From positions 1 through 64,000 of the forward strand of contig NZ_LQOT01000076.1 of NCBI RefSeq assembly GCF_002101585.1: a stretch of 64,000 nt of DNA, given 5' to 3'. How positions within the stretch are numbered: position 1 is the stretch's first letter; each line of letters begins with the position of its first letter. The stretch is from Mycolicibacter engbaekii (GTDB taxonomy: Bacteria > Actinomycetota > Actinomycetes > Mycobacteriales > Mycobacteriaceae). The translations under genes were made by a program, and so were the position numbers. The notes beneath the pieces are model-generated. The model did no database searches, was not told the DNA's origin, and saw only the letters and a program-made list of their open reading frames with translations. This document shows, piece after piece, positions 15,917 through 25,004 of the stretch.

Positions 15917-16897
15917 TCACGGATTTATCAGCCGCCGCGGTTCGCCTAGGCAATAACCGGCGATTCCATCGACGATATCGCGATAGAAGATGTCCATGCA
16001 GTTCTCGGTCACATAACCCAGATGCGGCGTCAGCACGGTGTTGCCCAGGCCGGTCAGCGGGTGATCGGCCGGCAGCGGCTCCCGGTCGTAGACGTCGAGG
16101 CCGGCACCACGGATGCGGGCCGTGCGCAGCGCGTCGATCAGCGCATCCTCATCGACCAACCCGCCCCGGGACGTGTTGATCAGGATTGCGCTGGGCTTCA
16201 TCGCGGCCAGTTCCCTCCGGCCCACCAGCCGGCGGGTCGAATCGGAGAGCACCAGGTGCAGCGACACCACGTCGGCGGTCTCGAACAGGGTGCGCCGGCT
16301 GACCAGCTCCGCCTGCGCCGCGGCGGCGCGCTCGGGCGTCAGGTGCGGGCTCCACGCCGTCACGCGCATGCCATAGGCGCGGCCCACCGCCGCGACCCGC
16401 CGGCCGATACGGCCCAGGCCCACCAGCCCCAGCGTCGCGCCGGCGAGATCGGCGCCGACGGTCTGCTGCCACCGCCCGGCCCGCAGTGCCGCGTCCTCGA
16501 CGATCAGATGACGCTGCAGGGCGTGGATCAATGCCCAGGTGAGTTCCACTGTCGGCGCGATGGTGCCGCCGGTGCCGCACACGGTGACCCCCAGGCGGTG
16601 GGCGGCGGCCACGTCGATGGCGGCGTTGAATGCGCCGGTGGTCATCAGCAACTTCAACGTGGGCAGCCGGGCCAGCAGCCCGGCTCCGATCGGCGTCCGT
16701 TCCCGCATCGCCACCACCACCTCGCAGTCGGCCAGGCGGGCGGCGAGTTCGGCATCGGAGCTGATGTGCTCCCGGATCGCCAGCAGCGTGACGGGACGCG
16801 GGATGGGCGACCAGTCCACGGTTTCGGCGATGCCCTGGTAGTCATCGAGCACCGCGATGCGCAGCGGCGGTGTCCCGGCGGGCAGGTCAGAACGCAT
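15917..16897 (-). CDS. D-isomer-specific 2-hydroxyacid dehydrogenase
   Basis: A 326-residue NAD-dependent dehydrogenase of the phosphoglycerate/formate dehydrogenase superfamily. It has the Rossmann motif LGLVGLGRIGRRVA (about residues 148-162), the catalytic-region Arg in NTSRGGLVDE, Glu in DVYDREPLP and the catalytic His in LTPHLGYVTENCMD. The frame stays open to 18346, but ATG 16897 starts just before the N-terminal substrate domain (RIAVLDDYQ). No ACT domain, so it is not SerA; substrate unknown. It diverges from the P450 gene at 17261. Confidence 0.9.
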   Translation of the reverse strand: MRSDLPAGTPPLRIAVLDDYQGIAETVDWSPIPRPVTLLAIREHISSDAELAARLADCEVVVAMRERTPIGAGLLARLPTLKLLMTTGAFNAAIDVAAAHRLGVTVCGTGGTIAPTVELTWALIHALQRHLIVEDAALRAGRWQQTVGADLAGATLGLVGLGRIGRRVAAVGRAYGMRVTAWSPHLTPERAAAAQAELVSRRTLFETADVVSLHLVLSDSTRRLVGRRELAAMKPSAILINTSRGGLVDEDALIDALRTARIRGAGLDVYDREPLPADHPLTGLGNTVLTPHLGYVTENCMDIFYRDIVDGIAGYCLGEPRRLINP

Positions 16898-17260
16898 CGC
16901 CCTGAGTGTGCCAGAGCAGCCATGCCACGGCTTGCCTGAATCAGCTACCTCCCCATGATCGGTGGCATACGATCGCCTCTGCGGGAAGGGGGCCATGGCG
17001 TGCAGCACCCGACCGTCGGCGGCGTTGACATTGCGCTGCAGGGCGTCGTCCCGGTCCCGCCCACGGGGCTGTCGCGTGAGCGCGTCTGTGCGCCACGCCT
17101 CTGTGCTCGCGCGCCGCTGAGCGGCGGCTGCCACCGTGACCAGCCCGAGCGGCGGGCACTGTGCGCCGGTCTTTTTCGGTACCCCCGCACCGGGCTGCGT
17201 CACCGGCGGTGAACGTTCGGGCCGGCCAGACGCCGGTAGGCGAGAGCGAGAGGGAGCGCG
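16898..17260. other. Intergenic region, 2-hydroxyacid dehydrogenase / CYP125-like
   Basis: No ORF here looks coding; the available frames give Arg/Pro/Cys-rich shadows. It must hold the two divergent promoters. I see GAACGTTC (palindrome, about 17211-17218) and a GAGAGGGAG ribosome-binding site just before the P450 ATG, but no confident -10 or operator. Confidence 0.5.
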
Positions 17261-18514
17261 ATGACCGAGACCCAGGGCCTGTTGCCGGAGGGGTTCGACT
17301 TCACCGATCCCGGCCTCATCGGCGAGCGGGTTCCGCATGAGGAGTTCGCGCTGCTGCGCCGTTGTGAACCGATCTGGTGGAACGCGCAGCCGTTCGGCGC
17401 CTCCGGCTACCCCGACGAGGGCTACTGGGTGGTCACCAGGCACGCCGATGTTCGGGCGGTATCGCTGCAGGACGAGGTCTTCTCCTCGCACGAGAACAGC
17501 TCCCTGATCCGCACCAACACCACCACCAATCAAGAACTGCACGACGCAAGCCGCGACAACATCATGTTGTTCCTGGACGGACCCAAGCACGCCAAGCTGC
17601 GCAGGATCGTCTCGCGCGGGTTCACGCCCCGGGTGGTCGCCGGTATGCGGTCCGCACTGGACCGGCAGGCCCGCGAAATCGTTTCGGCGGCCGCTGAGCG
17701 CAGCACCGGCGACTTCGTCACCGACGTCGCCTCGCAACTGCCACTGGCGACCATCTGCGAGCTGATCGGCGTTCCCTCCGCCGAGCGCCAGCAGGTCTTC
17801 GACTGGAGCAATCGTCTGGTGGGAGGCGGCAACGGCGACGCGGACGCCGGGGACGACGGAATCCAGGCCTCCGCCGAACTTTTGGGATACGCCTACCAGA
17901 TGGCCGAAGATCGCAAGGCTCACCCGCGGGACGACATCGCGACCGCCCTGGTGACCGCGACCATCGACGGTGAACAGCTGACCCCGCTGGAATTCGGCTA
18001 TTACGTGATGATGCTGATGGTGGCCGGTAACGAGACCACCCGCAACGCCACCTCGCAGGGGATGCTGGCATTCTTCGACCACCCGGATCAATGGCGGCTG
18101 TTCGTGGAGCAGCGGCCCGCCACCATGGCCGACGAAGTGGTCCGCTGGGCGACGCCCGTCATCTCCTTTCAGCGCACCGCACTGCGCCACGCCGAACTCG
18201 GCGGGGTACTCATCGGCAAGGGGCAGCGGGTCGGCATGTTCTACGGCTCGGCCAACTACGACGAGGAGGTCTTCGACCACCCGTTCACCTTCGACATCCT
18301 GCGAAGCCCCAACCCCCACTTGGGTTTCGGGGCACCGGGCGCGCACTACTGTATTGGTGCGAACCTCGCCCGGATGCAGATCGACCTGATCTTCGGCGCC
18401 CTGGCCGACATCGTTCCCGACATCCGCCGGCTTGGTCGCCCGTCCCGGTCGGTTCTGCCGTGGATCAACGGGATCGATGTCATGCCGGTGGCATTCGGCG
18501 GGATCACTCCGTGA
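17261..18514 (+). CDS. Cytochrome P450, CYP125-like
   Basis: A 417-residue soluble bacterial P450. The I-helix motif is AGNETTRN, the ExxR pair appears as DEVVRW, and the heme-binding loop is FGAPGAHYCIGANLAR with the thiolate Cys. Long stretches (IWWNAQPFGASG, GFTPRVVAGM, WATPVISFQRTALR, MFYGSANYDEEVF) look like CYP125A1 of M. tuberculosis, which oxidises the C26 side chain of cholesterol. A role in sterol or branched-alkyl oxidation is inferred. No KstR operator was seen upstream. The 3' end overlaps the convergent L,D-transpeptidase gene by 11 bases. Confidence 0.93.
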   Translation: MTETQGLLPEGFDFTDPGLIGERVPHEEFALLRRCEPIWWNAQPFGASGYPDEGYWVVTRHADVRAVSLQDEVFSSHENSSLIRTNTTTNQELHDASRDNIMLFLDGPKHAKLRRIVSRGFTPRVVAGMRSALDRQAREIVSAAAERSTGDFVTDVASQLPLATICELIGVPSAERQQVFDWSNRLVGGGNGDADAGDDGIQASAELLGYAYQMAEDRKAHPRDDIATALVTATIDGEQLTPLEFGYYVMMLMVAGNETTRNATSQGMLAFFDHPDQWRLFVEQRPATMADEVVRWATPVISFQRTALRHAELGGVLIGKGQRVGMFYGSANYDEEVFDHPFTFDILRSPNPHLGFGAPGAHYCIGANLARMQIDLIFGALADIVPDIRRLGRPSRSVLPWINGIDVMPVAFGGITP

Positions 18515-19307
18515 TGATCACCGGGTCGCCGATGTTGACCCGGTCGAAGTACCACTCCGCGTCGGTGGGGCTCAGCCCGATGCAGCCGTGGCTGACGTTC
18601 TCCAGTCCCAGCGAACGCAGTGCCCAGGGCGCGGAGTGGACATAGAGCCCACGCCGGGTGATCCGTACCGCGTGCTCGACCTCGAAGCGGTAGCCCTCGG
18701 CGGAGTCGATCGGGATGCCGACGCTGCTGGAGTCCATCACGACCTTGCGGTCCTTGGCCAGCACGGTGTAGTTGCCTGTCGGCGTCTCGTATTCGGTCTT
18801 GCCCATGGTGGCGGGCAGCACCCCGTCCTCGCCCCAGTGCGGGCGGTGGTGCGGGGTGGGCAGCGGGCCGGCGTCCTCGCCGTCGACGGTCACGGTGAAG
18901 GTGTGTGCCGAGATGCTGGCCACCCCCACCACCTTTGCGCGCGTGCTGAAGTCGACGGATCGCTTGCCCACCGACAGCGCCACGGTGCTGTGCGCCGGCC
19001 AGTAGCGGTCGGGGATCCACTGCACCTCGGTGTCATCGACCCAGTCGAAGCTTCCGGTCATCGGCGGGTTGGACCGCACCGCGATGCTGCGCTCGGCGGC
19101 GCTTCGGTCGCTCACCGGTGCGGAGAACGTCACCACGACCGGGTGCGCGACGCCGACGACAGCACCCGACGCCGGCTGGATCGAGGCAATCCCGGTGACG
19201 GGGGGCTGCGTGGCGGCCGCTGAACTCAGTCCGGGCGTCACGAGCGTTGTGACCGCAACCCCGATCACCACCATTGCAGAGCGCACGGATGTCCACATCG
19301 TCGGCAT
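18504..19307 (-). CDS. L,D-transpeptidase
   Basis: A 267-residue exported enzyme forming 3-3 peptidoglycan cross-links. A signal peptide covers about residues 1-31 (ending GLSSAAA) and has no lipobox. An Ig-like domain (about 35-140, PVVVTFSAPVSDRSAAERSI) is followed by the YkuD catalytic domain with His in LYVHSAPWALRSLG and the catalytic SHGCIGLSPTDAEWYFDRV. Size and the absence of a second Ig domain are nearest to LdtMt1 or LdtMt3 types. It is convergent with the P450 gene and overlaps its last 11 bases. Confidence 0.93.
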   Translation of the reverse strand: MPTMWTSVRSAMVVIGVAVTTLVTPGLSSAAATQPPVTGIASIQPASGAVVGVAHPVVVTFSAPVSDRSAAERSIAVRSNPPMTGSFDWVDDTEVQWIPDRYWPAHSTVALSVGKRSVDFSTRAKVVGVASISAHTFTVTVDGEDAGPLPTPHHRPHWGEDGVLPATMGKTEYETPTGNYTVLAKDRKVVMDSSSVGIPIDSAEGYRFEVEHAVRITRRGLYVHSAPWALRSLGLENVSHGCIGLSPTDAEWYFDRVNIGDPVIITE

Positions 19308-19427
19308 ACCTTCCCCATCTTCTGACTTGGGTTATCGCCGTTGATGCTAGGGAGGTTCGTGCCGATAGTCCGTGAGCACATGCCCACGAGACGGTCAAGG
19401 CTTCATTAAGGTTTGGACACGGTGGGA

Positions 19428-19622
19428 TCAGCAGCAACGCGCCTCGGGACTGGCGTCGTGGCGGCGCCGCCAGTAGTCGCGCTCGGAGAGCACCGGTTCG
19501 CCGGGATGCGCGCGGTGCCGGTACTCCAGGTAGCGACGGTAATGGTCGTCGCCCAACAGCGATGACCAGTACCAGCCGATGTGGCGGGCGGCACGCACTA
19601 ACCCGCGGAACGGGCGTCCCAT
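19428..19622 (-). CDS. YbdD/YjiX family small protein
   Basis: A 64-residue protein of the YbdD/YjiX (DUF466) family with the hallmark GWYWSSLLGDDHYRRYLEYRHRAHPGEPVLSERDYWRRR region. In E. coli these small proteins accompany and are needed for CstA-type transporters (CstA-YbdD, BtsT-YjiX). The ATG lies inside the 3' end of cstA, overlapping 25 bases, so the two are cotranscribed and translationally coupled. Confidence 0.92.
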   Translation of the reverse strand: MGRPFRGLVRAARHIGWYWSSLLGDDHYRRYLEYRHRAHPGEPVLSERDYWRRRHDASPEARCC

Positions 19623-21865
19623 TGCGCCTGCACCTCCCGCTCGGCGGCCGTGGGGATCAGTCCGGCCGGGGCGAACCGCTGCGACGGCACCGGTGGCGGT
19701 TCGGCGGTCGACGCTGCACCGCGAATCGCCCGCAGCGACACCACGATTGCAGCGATCACCACCACTGCCACCAGGACGGCGAACACAATCGACAACGTGC
19801 CCTGGATGAAGGTGTTGCGCACCACGTCATGGAGTTGTTCGGGGTTGGCCGCCGATCCGAACGATGTCTCGCCGGCCCGCTCGGCGGCCCGGTAGGCGAA
19901 GTGCTGCGTCCAGTAACCCACTCGGGGGTCTCCGGAGAAGATCTTCTGCCACGATGCCGTCATGGTTACCGTCAGATCCCACAGCAGTGGAATGCCCGGC
20001 ACCAGAGCCCATTTCAGACTAAAGCTGCCCCGGCTCTTCTTGATCACGATCACGGTGACGACGGTCAGCGCGATGGCCGCCAGCAACTGATTGGCGATAC
20101 CGAACAGCGGGAACAGGGTGTTGATCCCGCCGAGCGGGTCGGTAACGCCCATCAACAGGATCGAACCCCAGCCGGCGACCACGGCCAGGCTGCACGCCCA
20201 CGCCCCGATCCGCCAACTCGGGTTCGCCAGCCGGCGCAGGGGTCCGCCCAGGTTGCTCAGCGCGTCGGCGAGCATGAACCGTGCCACCCGGGTTCCGGCG
20301 TCGACGGTGGTCAGGATGAACAGGGCCTCGAACATGATCGCGAAGTGGTACCAGAAGGCCTTGAGGCCCGGCCCGCCGAACACCCGACCCAGCACGTCGG
20401 CCATCCCCAGGGCCAGGGTCGGGGCACCACCGGTGCGCGAGACGACGGACTGTTCACCGACGGCGGCGGCGGCATCGGCGATCTGTTCGCCGGTCACCGG
20501 CGCCCCGCTCAGACCCAGCCCGTTGACGTAGGCGGCCGCGCTCGAGGCGGTACCGCCGGTTGCGGCGACCGGTGCGTTGAGGGTGAAGAACAGATGCTGG
20601 TCCAGAACCGACGCGGTGATCAGCGCCATCACCGCCACGAAAGACTCGGTGAGCATGCCGCCGTAGCCGATCAGGCGCATCTGGCTCTCTTTTTCCAGCA
20701 GCTTGGGGGTGGTGCCGGAGGCGATCAGCGAGTGGAATCCGGACAACGCGCCGCAGGCGATGGTGATGAACAGGAACGGAAACAGCGAACCGGCGAACAC
20801 CGGCCCGTCGCCGGTGCGGGCGAACTCGGAGATGGCCGGAGCGGCCATCACCGGGTGGGCGATCACGATGCCGACCGCCAGCAGCGCGATCGTGCCGACC
20901 TTCATGAAGGTCGACAGGTAGTCGCGCGGGGCGAGGAGCATCCACACCGGCAGCACCGAGGCGGCGAAGCCGTAGCCGATGATGCACCAGGACAACGTCA
21001 CCGGCGACAACGTGAACCATGCTGTGCCCCAGGAGGTGTCGGCGACCCACTTGCCCGCGGCGACAGCGCCCAGCAGGGCGACGATCCCGATCACGGAGAC
21101 TTCGGAAACCCGGCCTGGTCGCAGGAACCGCAGGTAGAACCCCATGAACAGGGCGATGGGAATCGTCATGGCGATGGAGAACACGCCCCAGGGACTGACC
21201 GCCAATGCCCGGACCACGATCAGGGCCAGGACCGCGATCAGGATCACCATGATGACCAGCACCCCGATGATTGCGGCGGCGCCGCCGACCGGGCCGAGTT
21301 CCTCGCGGGCCATCTGGCCCAGTGACCGGCCCCGTCTGCGCACCGAGCACCACAACACCAGGTAGTCCTGCACACAGCCGGCCACCACCGCGCCGATCAC
21401 GATCCAGATGGCGCCCGGAAGGTAGCCCATCTGGGTGGCCAGCACCGGGCCCACCAGGGGGCCCGCCCCGGCGATTGCGGCGAAATGATGGCCGAAGAGC
21501 ACCCGGCGGTCGGTCGGCAGATAGTCGGTGCCGTCCTCGAATATCTCAGCGGGGGTGGCGTGGTCATCGCGCGGGCGCACGATGCGGTGTTCGATAAGCC
21601 TTGCGTAGAAACGGAATCCGATGATATAGGTGCACACCGCGGCGACCACGAACCACACGGCGTTCACCTGCTCGCCCCGGGCGAACGCGATCGTTGCCCA
21701 CGCCACGGCTCCTGCGACGGCGAGCCCGCCGAACACCAGTTTGTGGCGTGCCGAGATCGGTGAGCGGTCGATGACCGCGACCGGGGGCAGCTCCGGGTCG
21801 GTATGCACATAGGTGACCGGCCCGTCGCGTCGTTCCACAATCTCCGGCGCGGTCGGTGCGGCCAC
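19598..21865 (-). CDS. cstA: Carbon starvation protein CstA (pyruvate/peptide transporter)
   Basis: A 755-residue CstA-family permease with about 16-18 membrane segments. The conserved CstA parts are visible: FGHHFAAIAGAGPLVGPVLATQMGYLPGAIWIVIGAVVAGCVQDY near the N-terminus, SGFHSLIASGTTPKLLEKE and VDAGTRVARFMLAD in the second half. Family members take up pyruvate or peptides on nutrient limitation. GTG 21865 has an excellent AGGAGG site five bases upstream. ybdD overlaps its end, and an SDR gene diverges upstream. Confidence 0.96.
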   Translation of the reverse strand: MAAPTAPEIVERRDGPVTYVHTDPELPPVAVIDRSPISARHKLVFGGLAVAGAVAWATIAFARGEQVNAVWFVVAAVCTYIIGFRFYARLIEHRIVRPRDDHATPAEIFEDGTDYLPTDRRVLFGHHFAAIAGAGPLVGPVLATQMGYLPGAIWIVIGAVVAGCVQDYLVLWCSVRRRGRSLGQMAREELGPVGGAAAIIGVLVIMVILIAVLALIVVRALAVSPWGVFSIAMTIPIALFMGFYLRFLRPGRVSEVSVIGIVALLGAVAAGKWVADTSWGTAWFTLSPVTLSWCIIGYGFAASVLPVWMLLAPRDYLSTFMKVGTIALLAVGIVIAHPVMAAPAISEFARTGDGPVFAGSLFPFLFITIACGALSGFHSLIASGTTPKLLEKESQMRLIGYGGMLTESFVAVMALITASVLDQHLFFTLNAPVAATGGTASSAAAYVNGLGLSGAPVTGEQIADAAAAVGEQSVVSRTGGAPTLALGMADVLGRVFGGPGLKAFWYHFAIMFEALFILTTVDAGTRVARFMLADALSNLGGPLRRLANPSWRIGAWACSLAVVAGWGSILLMGVTDPLGGINTLFPLFGIANQLLAAIALTVVTVIVIKKSRGSFSLKWALVPGIPLLWDLTVTMTASWQKIFSGDPRVGYWTQHFAYRAAERAGETSFGSAANPEQLHDVVRNTFIQGTLSIVFAVLVAVVVIAAIVVSLRAIRGAASTAEPPPVPSQRFAPAGLIPTAAEREVQAQWDARSAG

Positions 21866-21982
21866 TTGTACCTCCTGGGGGCCTTCTAGCGATGCCCGAG
21901 GGGCAGCGGTTTCCGAGCGGAACGATAGCTTGTCCTAGATTCTCAACTACTAGATTTTCGGTAACCGTCTGAAGGGGTGTAC

Positions 21983-22741
21983 ATGGACATCAACGGCAAG
22001 AAGGCCATCATCGTCGGCGGCGCCTCCGGCATGGGGCGTGCCTCCGCGGAGCTGCTGGCCTCCCGGGGAGCCGACGTGGCGATCCTCGACCGCGAGGGCT
22101 CGGAGGGCAAACAGGTCGCGGACGGGTTCGGTGGGACCTTCTACCCGGTGGACATCACCGACTTCGACGGCACCGAGCAGACCCTGGCCGCGGCGGTCGA
22201 GGGCCTGGGCGGGCTGCACGTCATCGTCACCACCGCCGGCGGCGGTATTGCCAAGCGCACCTTGTCCAAGTCCGGCCCGCACGACCTGGAGTCCTTCCGC
22301 GCGGTGATCGACCTGAACCTGATCGCCACCTTCAACATCAACCGGCTGGCCGCGGCACACATGAGCACCAACGAACCCGAAGACGACGAACGCGGCGTCA
22401 TCATCAACACGGCGTCCATCGCCGCCTTCGAGGGGCAGATCGGCCAGGTCGCCTACACCGCCGCCAAGGCGGGCGTCGCCGGTATGGCCCTGACCATGGC
22501 GCGCGACCTCGGTTCGGTGGGCATTCGGGCACTGGCGATCGCGCCGAGCCTGTTCGCCACCGGCCTGACCAAGGGCATTCCGGAGGAGTTCGCCACGGCC
22601 CTGACCAAGGACGCGGCGTTCCCCAAGCGCCTGGGCCGCCCGGAGGAGTTCGCGAAGCTGGTTGCCGCTGTCGTCGACAACCCGATGCTCAACGGCCAGT
22701 GCCTGCGCCTGGACGCCGGCCAGCGTTTCGCCCCCAAGTAA
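21983..22741 (+). CDS. SDR, 3-hydroxyacyl-CoA dehydrogenase type II-like
   Basis: A 252-residue SDR. The cofactor motif is VGGASGMGRA, Asp follows beta-2 (AILDRE, NAD preference), the active-site Ser is in NTASIAAFEGQIGQ, and YTAAK gives Tyr and Lys. The EGQIGQVAYTAAKAGVAGM block is typical of the HSD17B10/type II 3-hydroxyacyl-CoA dehydrogenase group. The next gene, 21 bases downstream, is an acyl-CoA dehydrogenase, so a beta-oxidation role is likely. ATG 21983 is preferred; GTG 21977 is in frame. Confidence 0.9.
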   Translation: MDINGKKAIIVGGASGMGRASAELLASRGADVAILDREGSEGKQVADGFGGTFYPVDITDFDGTEQTLAAAVEGLGGLHVIVTTAGGGIAKRTLSKSGPHDLESFRAVIDLNLIATFNINRLAAAHMSTNEPEDDERGVIINTASIAAFEGQIGQVAYTAAKAGVAGMALTMARDLGSVGIRALAIAPSLFATGLTKGIPEEFATALTKDAAFPKRLGRPEEFAKLVAAVVDNPMLNGQCLRLDAGQRFAPK

Positions 22742-22762
22742 ACGAAGACCAGGAGACTTCCC

Positions 22763-24928
22763 ATGGGAATTGGAGTAACCGACGACCACCGCGAACTGGC
22801 CGAGGTGGCCCGCGGTTTCTTGACCGCGCAGAAGGCCCGCTCGGCCGCGCGTGCACTGTTGGACGCCGACGACGAGGCACTGCCGCCGTTCTGGAGCGAA
22901 CTTGCCGCGCTGGGCTGGCTGGGCCTGCACATCGGTGAGGAGTACGGCGGCTCGGGCTTCGGGCTGCCCGAATTGGTGGTGGTGATCGAGGAGCTCGGCC
23001 GCGCGGTGGCTCCGGGACCATTCGTCCCGACCGTCATCGCGTCGGCGGTGATCGCCGCGGCCGGTACCCCCGAGCAGCAGGCGCGTCTGCTCCCGGGGCT
23101 GATCGACGGCTCCGTCACCGCCGGGGTGGGGCTGGCCGGTGACGTCGTCCTGGACGGCGGGGTGGCCTCCGGTGACGCGGGGGTCGTGCTGGGCGCGGGC
23201 CTGGCCGACCTGCTGCTGGTCGCGGCCGGCGAGGACGTGCTGGTGCTCGAGCGGGATCGGGCGGGAGTCAACGTCGACGTGCCGGGCAACCTGGACCCGA
23301 CCCGCCGGTCCGGACGGGTGACGCTGACCGGTGTGGGGGTCAGTGCCGATGACACGCTCGCCGGTGGGCGCGAGTCTGCGCTCGCGCGAGCCCGGCTGCT
23401 GTTGGCGGCTGAGGCGGTCGGCGGCGCCGGCGACTGCACCGACTCGGCCGTCGAGTACGCCAAGGTGCGCGAGCAGTTCGGTCGCACCATCGCCACCTTC
23501 CAGGCGATCAAGCACCATTGCGCCAACATGCTGGTCGCCGCAGAGTCGGCGACCGCCGCGGTGTGGGATGCCGCGCGTGCCGACGGCGAGGACGAGTTCG
23601 CCTTCCGGTTGGCCGCCGCGGTCGCCGCCACGCTGGCGTTCCCCGCCTACGTGCGCAACGCCGAACTCAACATCCAGGTGCACGGTGGTATCGGATACAC
23701 CTGGGAGCACGACGCCCACCTGCAGTTGCGCCGCGCCCTGACCGTGCAGGCGCTGTTCGGCGGCGATGCCCCGGCCCAGGCGGTCTTCGACAGCGCCGCA
23801 GCCGGCATCACCCGTTCCAACAGCCTGGACCTGCCGCCCGAGGCCGAGGAGCTGCGCACGCGCATCCAGGCCGACGCCGCCGAGATCGCGGCGCTGAGCG
23901 CCGACGAGCAGCTGGATCGGCTGATCGCGACCGGCTACGTGATGCCGCACTGGCCCAAGCCGTGGGGCAGGGCAGCCGACGCCATCGAGCAGCTGGTGAT
24001 CGAGCAGGAGTTCAGCGCCGCCGGTATTACGCGGCCCGACTACTCGATCACCGGTTGGGTGATCCTGACCCTGATCCAGCAGGGCACCGACTGGCAGATC
24101 GAGCGATTCGTGGAGAAGGCGCTGCGCCAGGAGGAGATCTGGTGCCAGCTGTTCTCCGAGCCCGGCGCCGGCTCGGATGCCGCCGCGGTCAAGACCAAGG
24201 CGACCCGGGTCGAGGGCGGCTGGAAGATCACCGGCCAGAAGGTGTGGACCTCCGGGGCGCACTTGTGCCGGCGCGGCCTGGCCACGGTGCGTACCGACTT
24301 CGAGGTGCCCAAGCATGCCGGAATCACCATGGTGATCATCGACATGCACGCCCCCGGTGTGGAGGTGCGGCCGCTGCGTCAGATCACCGGCGGCTCAGAA
24401 TTCAACGAGGTGTTCTTCAACGACGTCTTCGTCCCCGATGAGGACGTCGTGGGACAGGTCAACGAAGGCTGGAAGGTGGCCCGGGCCACGTTGGGCAACG
24501 AGCGGGTGAGCATCGGTGGGGGCGGGTCCTTCACCGCCGGGATCGACCAGCAGCTGATCGCGCTGGCCCAGCAGCACCGGCAGGCGGTGGCCGACGCGGA
24601 GGTGCGAATCGGCCGGTTCGTCGCCGACGAGCACGCGCTGCGGCTGCTGAATCTGCGCCGGGTGGCGCGCAGCATCGCCGGCGCCGGGCCGGGCCCGGAG
24701 GGCAACGTGACCAAGCTGAAGCTGGCCGAGCACATGGGGGACGGGGCGGCGATCGGAGCGGCGTTGCTCGGTCCCGACGTGGCCCTGGACGACGGCCCGG
24801 GTGCGCTGGCCGGCCGGATGGTGATGGGAGCGCGCGGTATCGCGATCGCCGGCGGCACCTCGGAGGTGACGCGCAACCAGATCGCGGAGCGCATTCTGGG
24901 CATGCCCCGCGATCCGCTGATCAAGTAG
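22763..24928 (+). CDS. fadE6: Acyl-CoA dehydrogenase FadE6-like, double-domain
   Basis: A 721-residue protein made of two acyl-CoA dehydrogenase units. Residues about 1-350 form one ACAD copy ending with QVHGGIGYTWEHDAHLQLRRA; residues about 360-721 form another with CQLFSEPGAGSDAA, WKITGQKVWTSGA and the C-terminal IAGGTSEVTRNQIAERILG. M. tuberculosis FadE6 (Rv0271c, about 731 aa) has this architecture. It oxidises acyl-CoAs with FAD. AGGAG precedes the ATG, and the gene forms an operon with the SDR upstream. Which half is catalytic is not settled by eye. Confidence 0.93.
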   Translation: MGIGVTDDHRELAEVARGFLTAQKARSAARALLDADDEALPPFWSELAALGWLGLHIGEEYGGSGFGLPELVVVIEELGRAVAPGPFVPTVIASAVIAAAGTPEQQARLLPGLIDGSVTAGVGLAGDVVLDGGVASGDAGVVLGAGLADLLLVAAGEDVLVLERDRAGVNVDVPGNLDPTRRSGRVTLTGVGVSADDTLAGGRESALARARLLLAAEAVGGAGDCTDSAVEYAKVREQFGRTIATFQAIKHHCANMLVAAESATAAVWDAARADGEDEFAFRLAAAVAATLAFPAYVRNAELNIQVHGGIGYTWEHDAHLQLRRALTVQALFGGDAPAQAVFDSAAAGITRSNSLDLPPEAEELRTRIQADAAEIAALSADEQLDRLIATGYVMPHWPKPWGRAADAIEQLVIEQEFSAAGITRPDYSITGWVILTLIQQGTDWQIERFVEKALRQEEIWCQLFSEPGAGSDAAAVKTKATRVEGGWKITGQKVWTSGAHLCRRGLATVRTDFEVPKHAGITMVIIDMHAPGVEVRPLRQITGGSEFNEVFFNDVFVPDEDVVGQVNEGWKVARATLGNERVSIGGGGSFTAGIDQQLIALAQQHRQAVADAEVRIGRFVADEHALRLLNLRRVARSIAGAGPGPEGNVTKLKLAEHMGDGAAIGAALLGPDVALDDGPGALAGRMVMGARGIAIAGGTSEVTRNQIAERILGMPRDPLIK

Positions 24929-24936
24929 CGTTTGCC

Positions 24937-24976
24937 GGTGTGCGTGCCGGGGGTATCACCCTTCGGCACGCACACC
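24937..24976 (+). terminator. 13-bp hairpin between fadE6 and poxB
   Basis: GGTGTGCGTGCCG (24937-24949) is perfectly complementary to 24964-24976, with a 14-base loop that can itself form GGG/CCC. No T-run follows. It may end the fadE6 transcript or act as a leader structure for poxB, which starts 28 bases later. Confidence 0.65.
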
Positions 24977-25004
24977 GTTGCAGCCTCGCTTGAGGAGGAC
25001 GGAC

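Noticed and set aside
16898..17260. Small ORFs between the dehydrogenase and the P450
   Set aside because: Products are Arg/Pro/Cys-rich, without ribosome-binding sites or motifs, and look like random GC-rich frames.
17100..17260. A KstR operator before the CYP125-like gene
   Set aside because: GAACGTTC is present, but the full KstR palindrome (AACnnGTT type with proper flanks) was not found.
15917..18346. A single 809-residue minus-strand ORF covering the 2-hydroxyacid dehydrogenase and the antisense of the P450
   Set aside because: Only the last 326 residues look like a protein; the rest is the shadow of the P450 gene, and ATG 16897 is a natural start.
19562..21325. A 587-residue plus-strand ORF antisense to cstA
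   Set aside because: His/Arg/Gly/Gln-rich composition without motifs; it mirrors the cstA codons.
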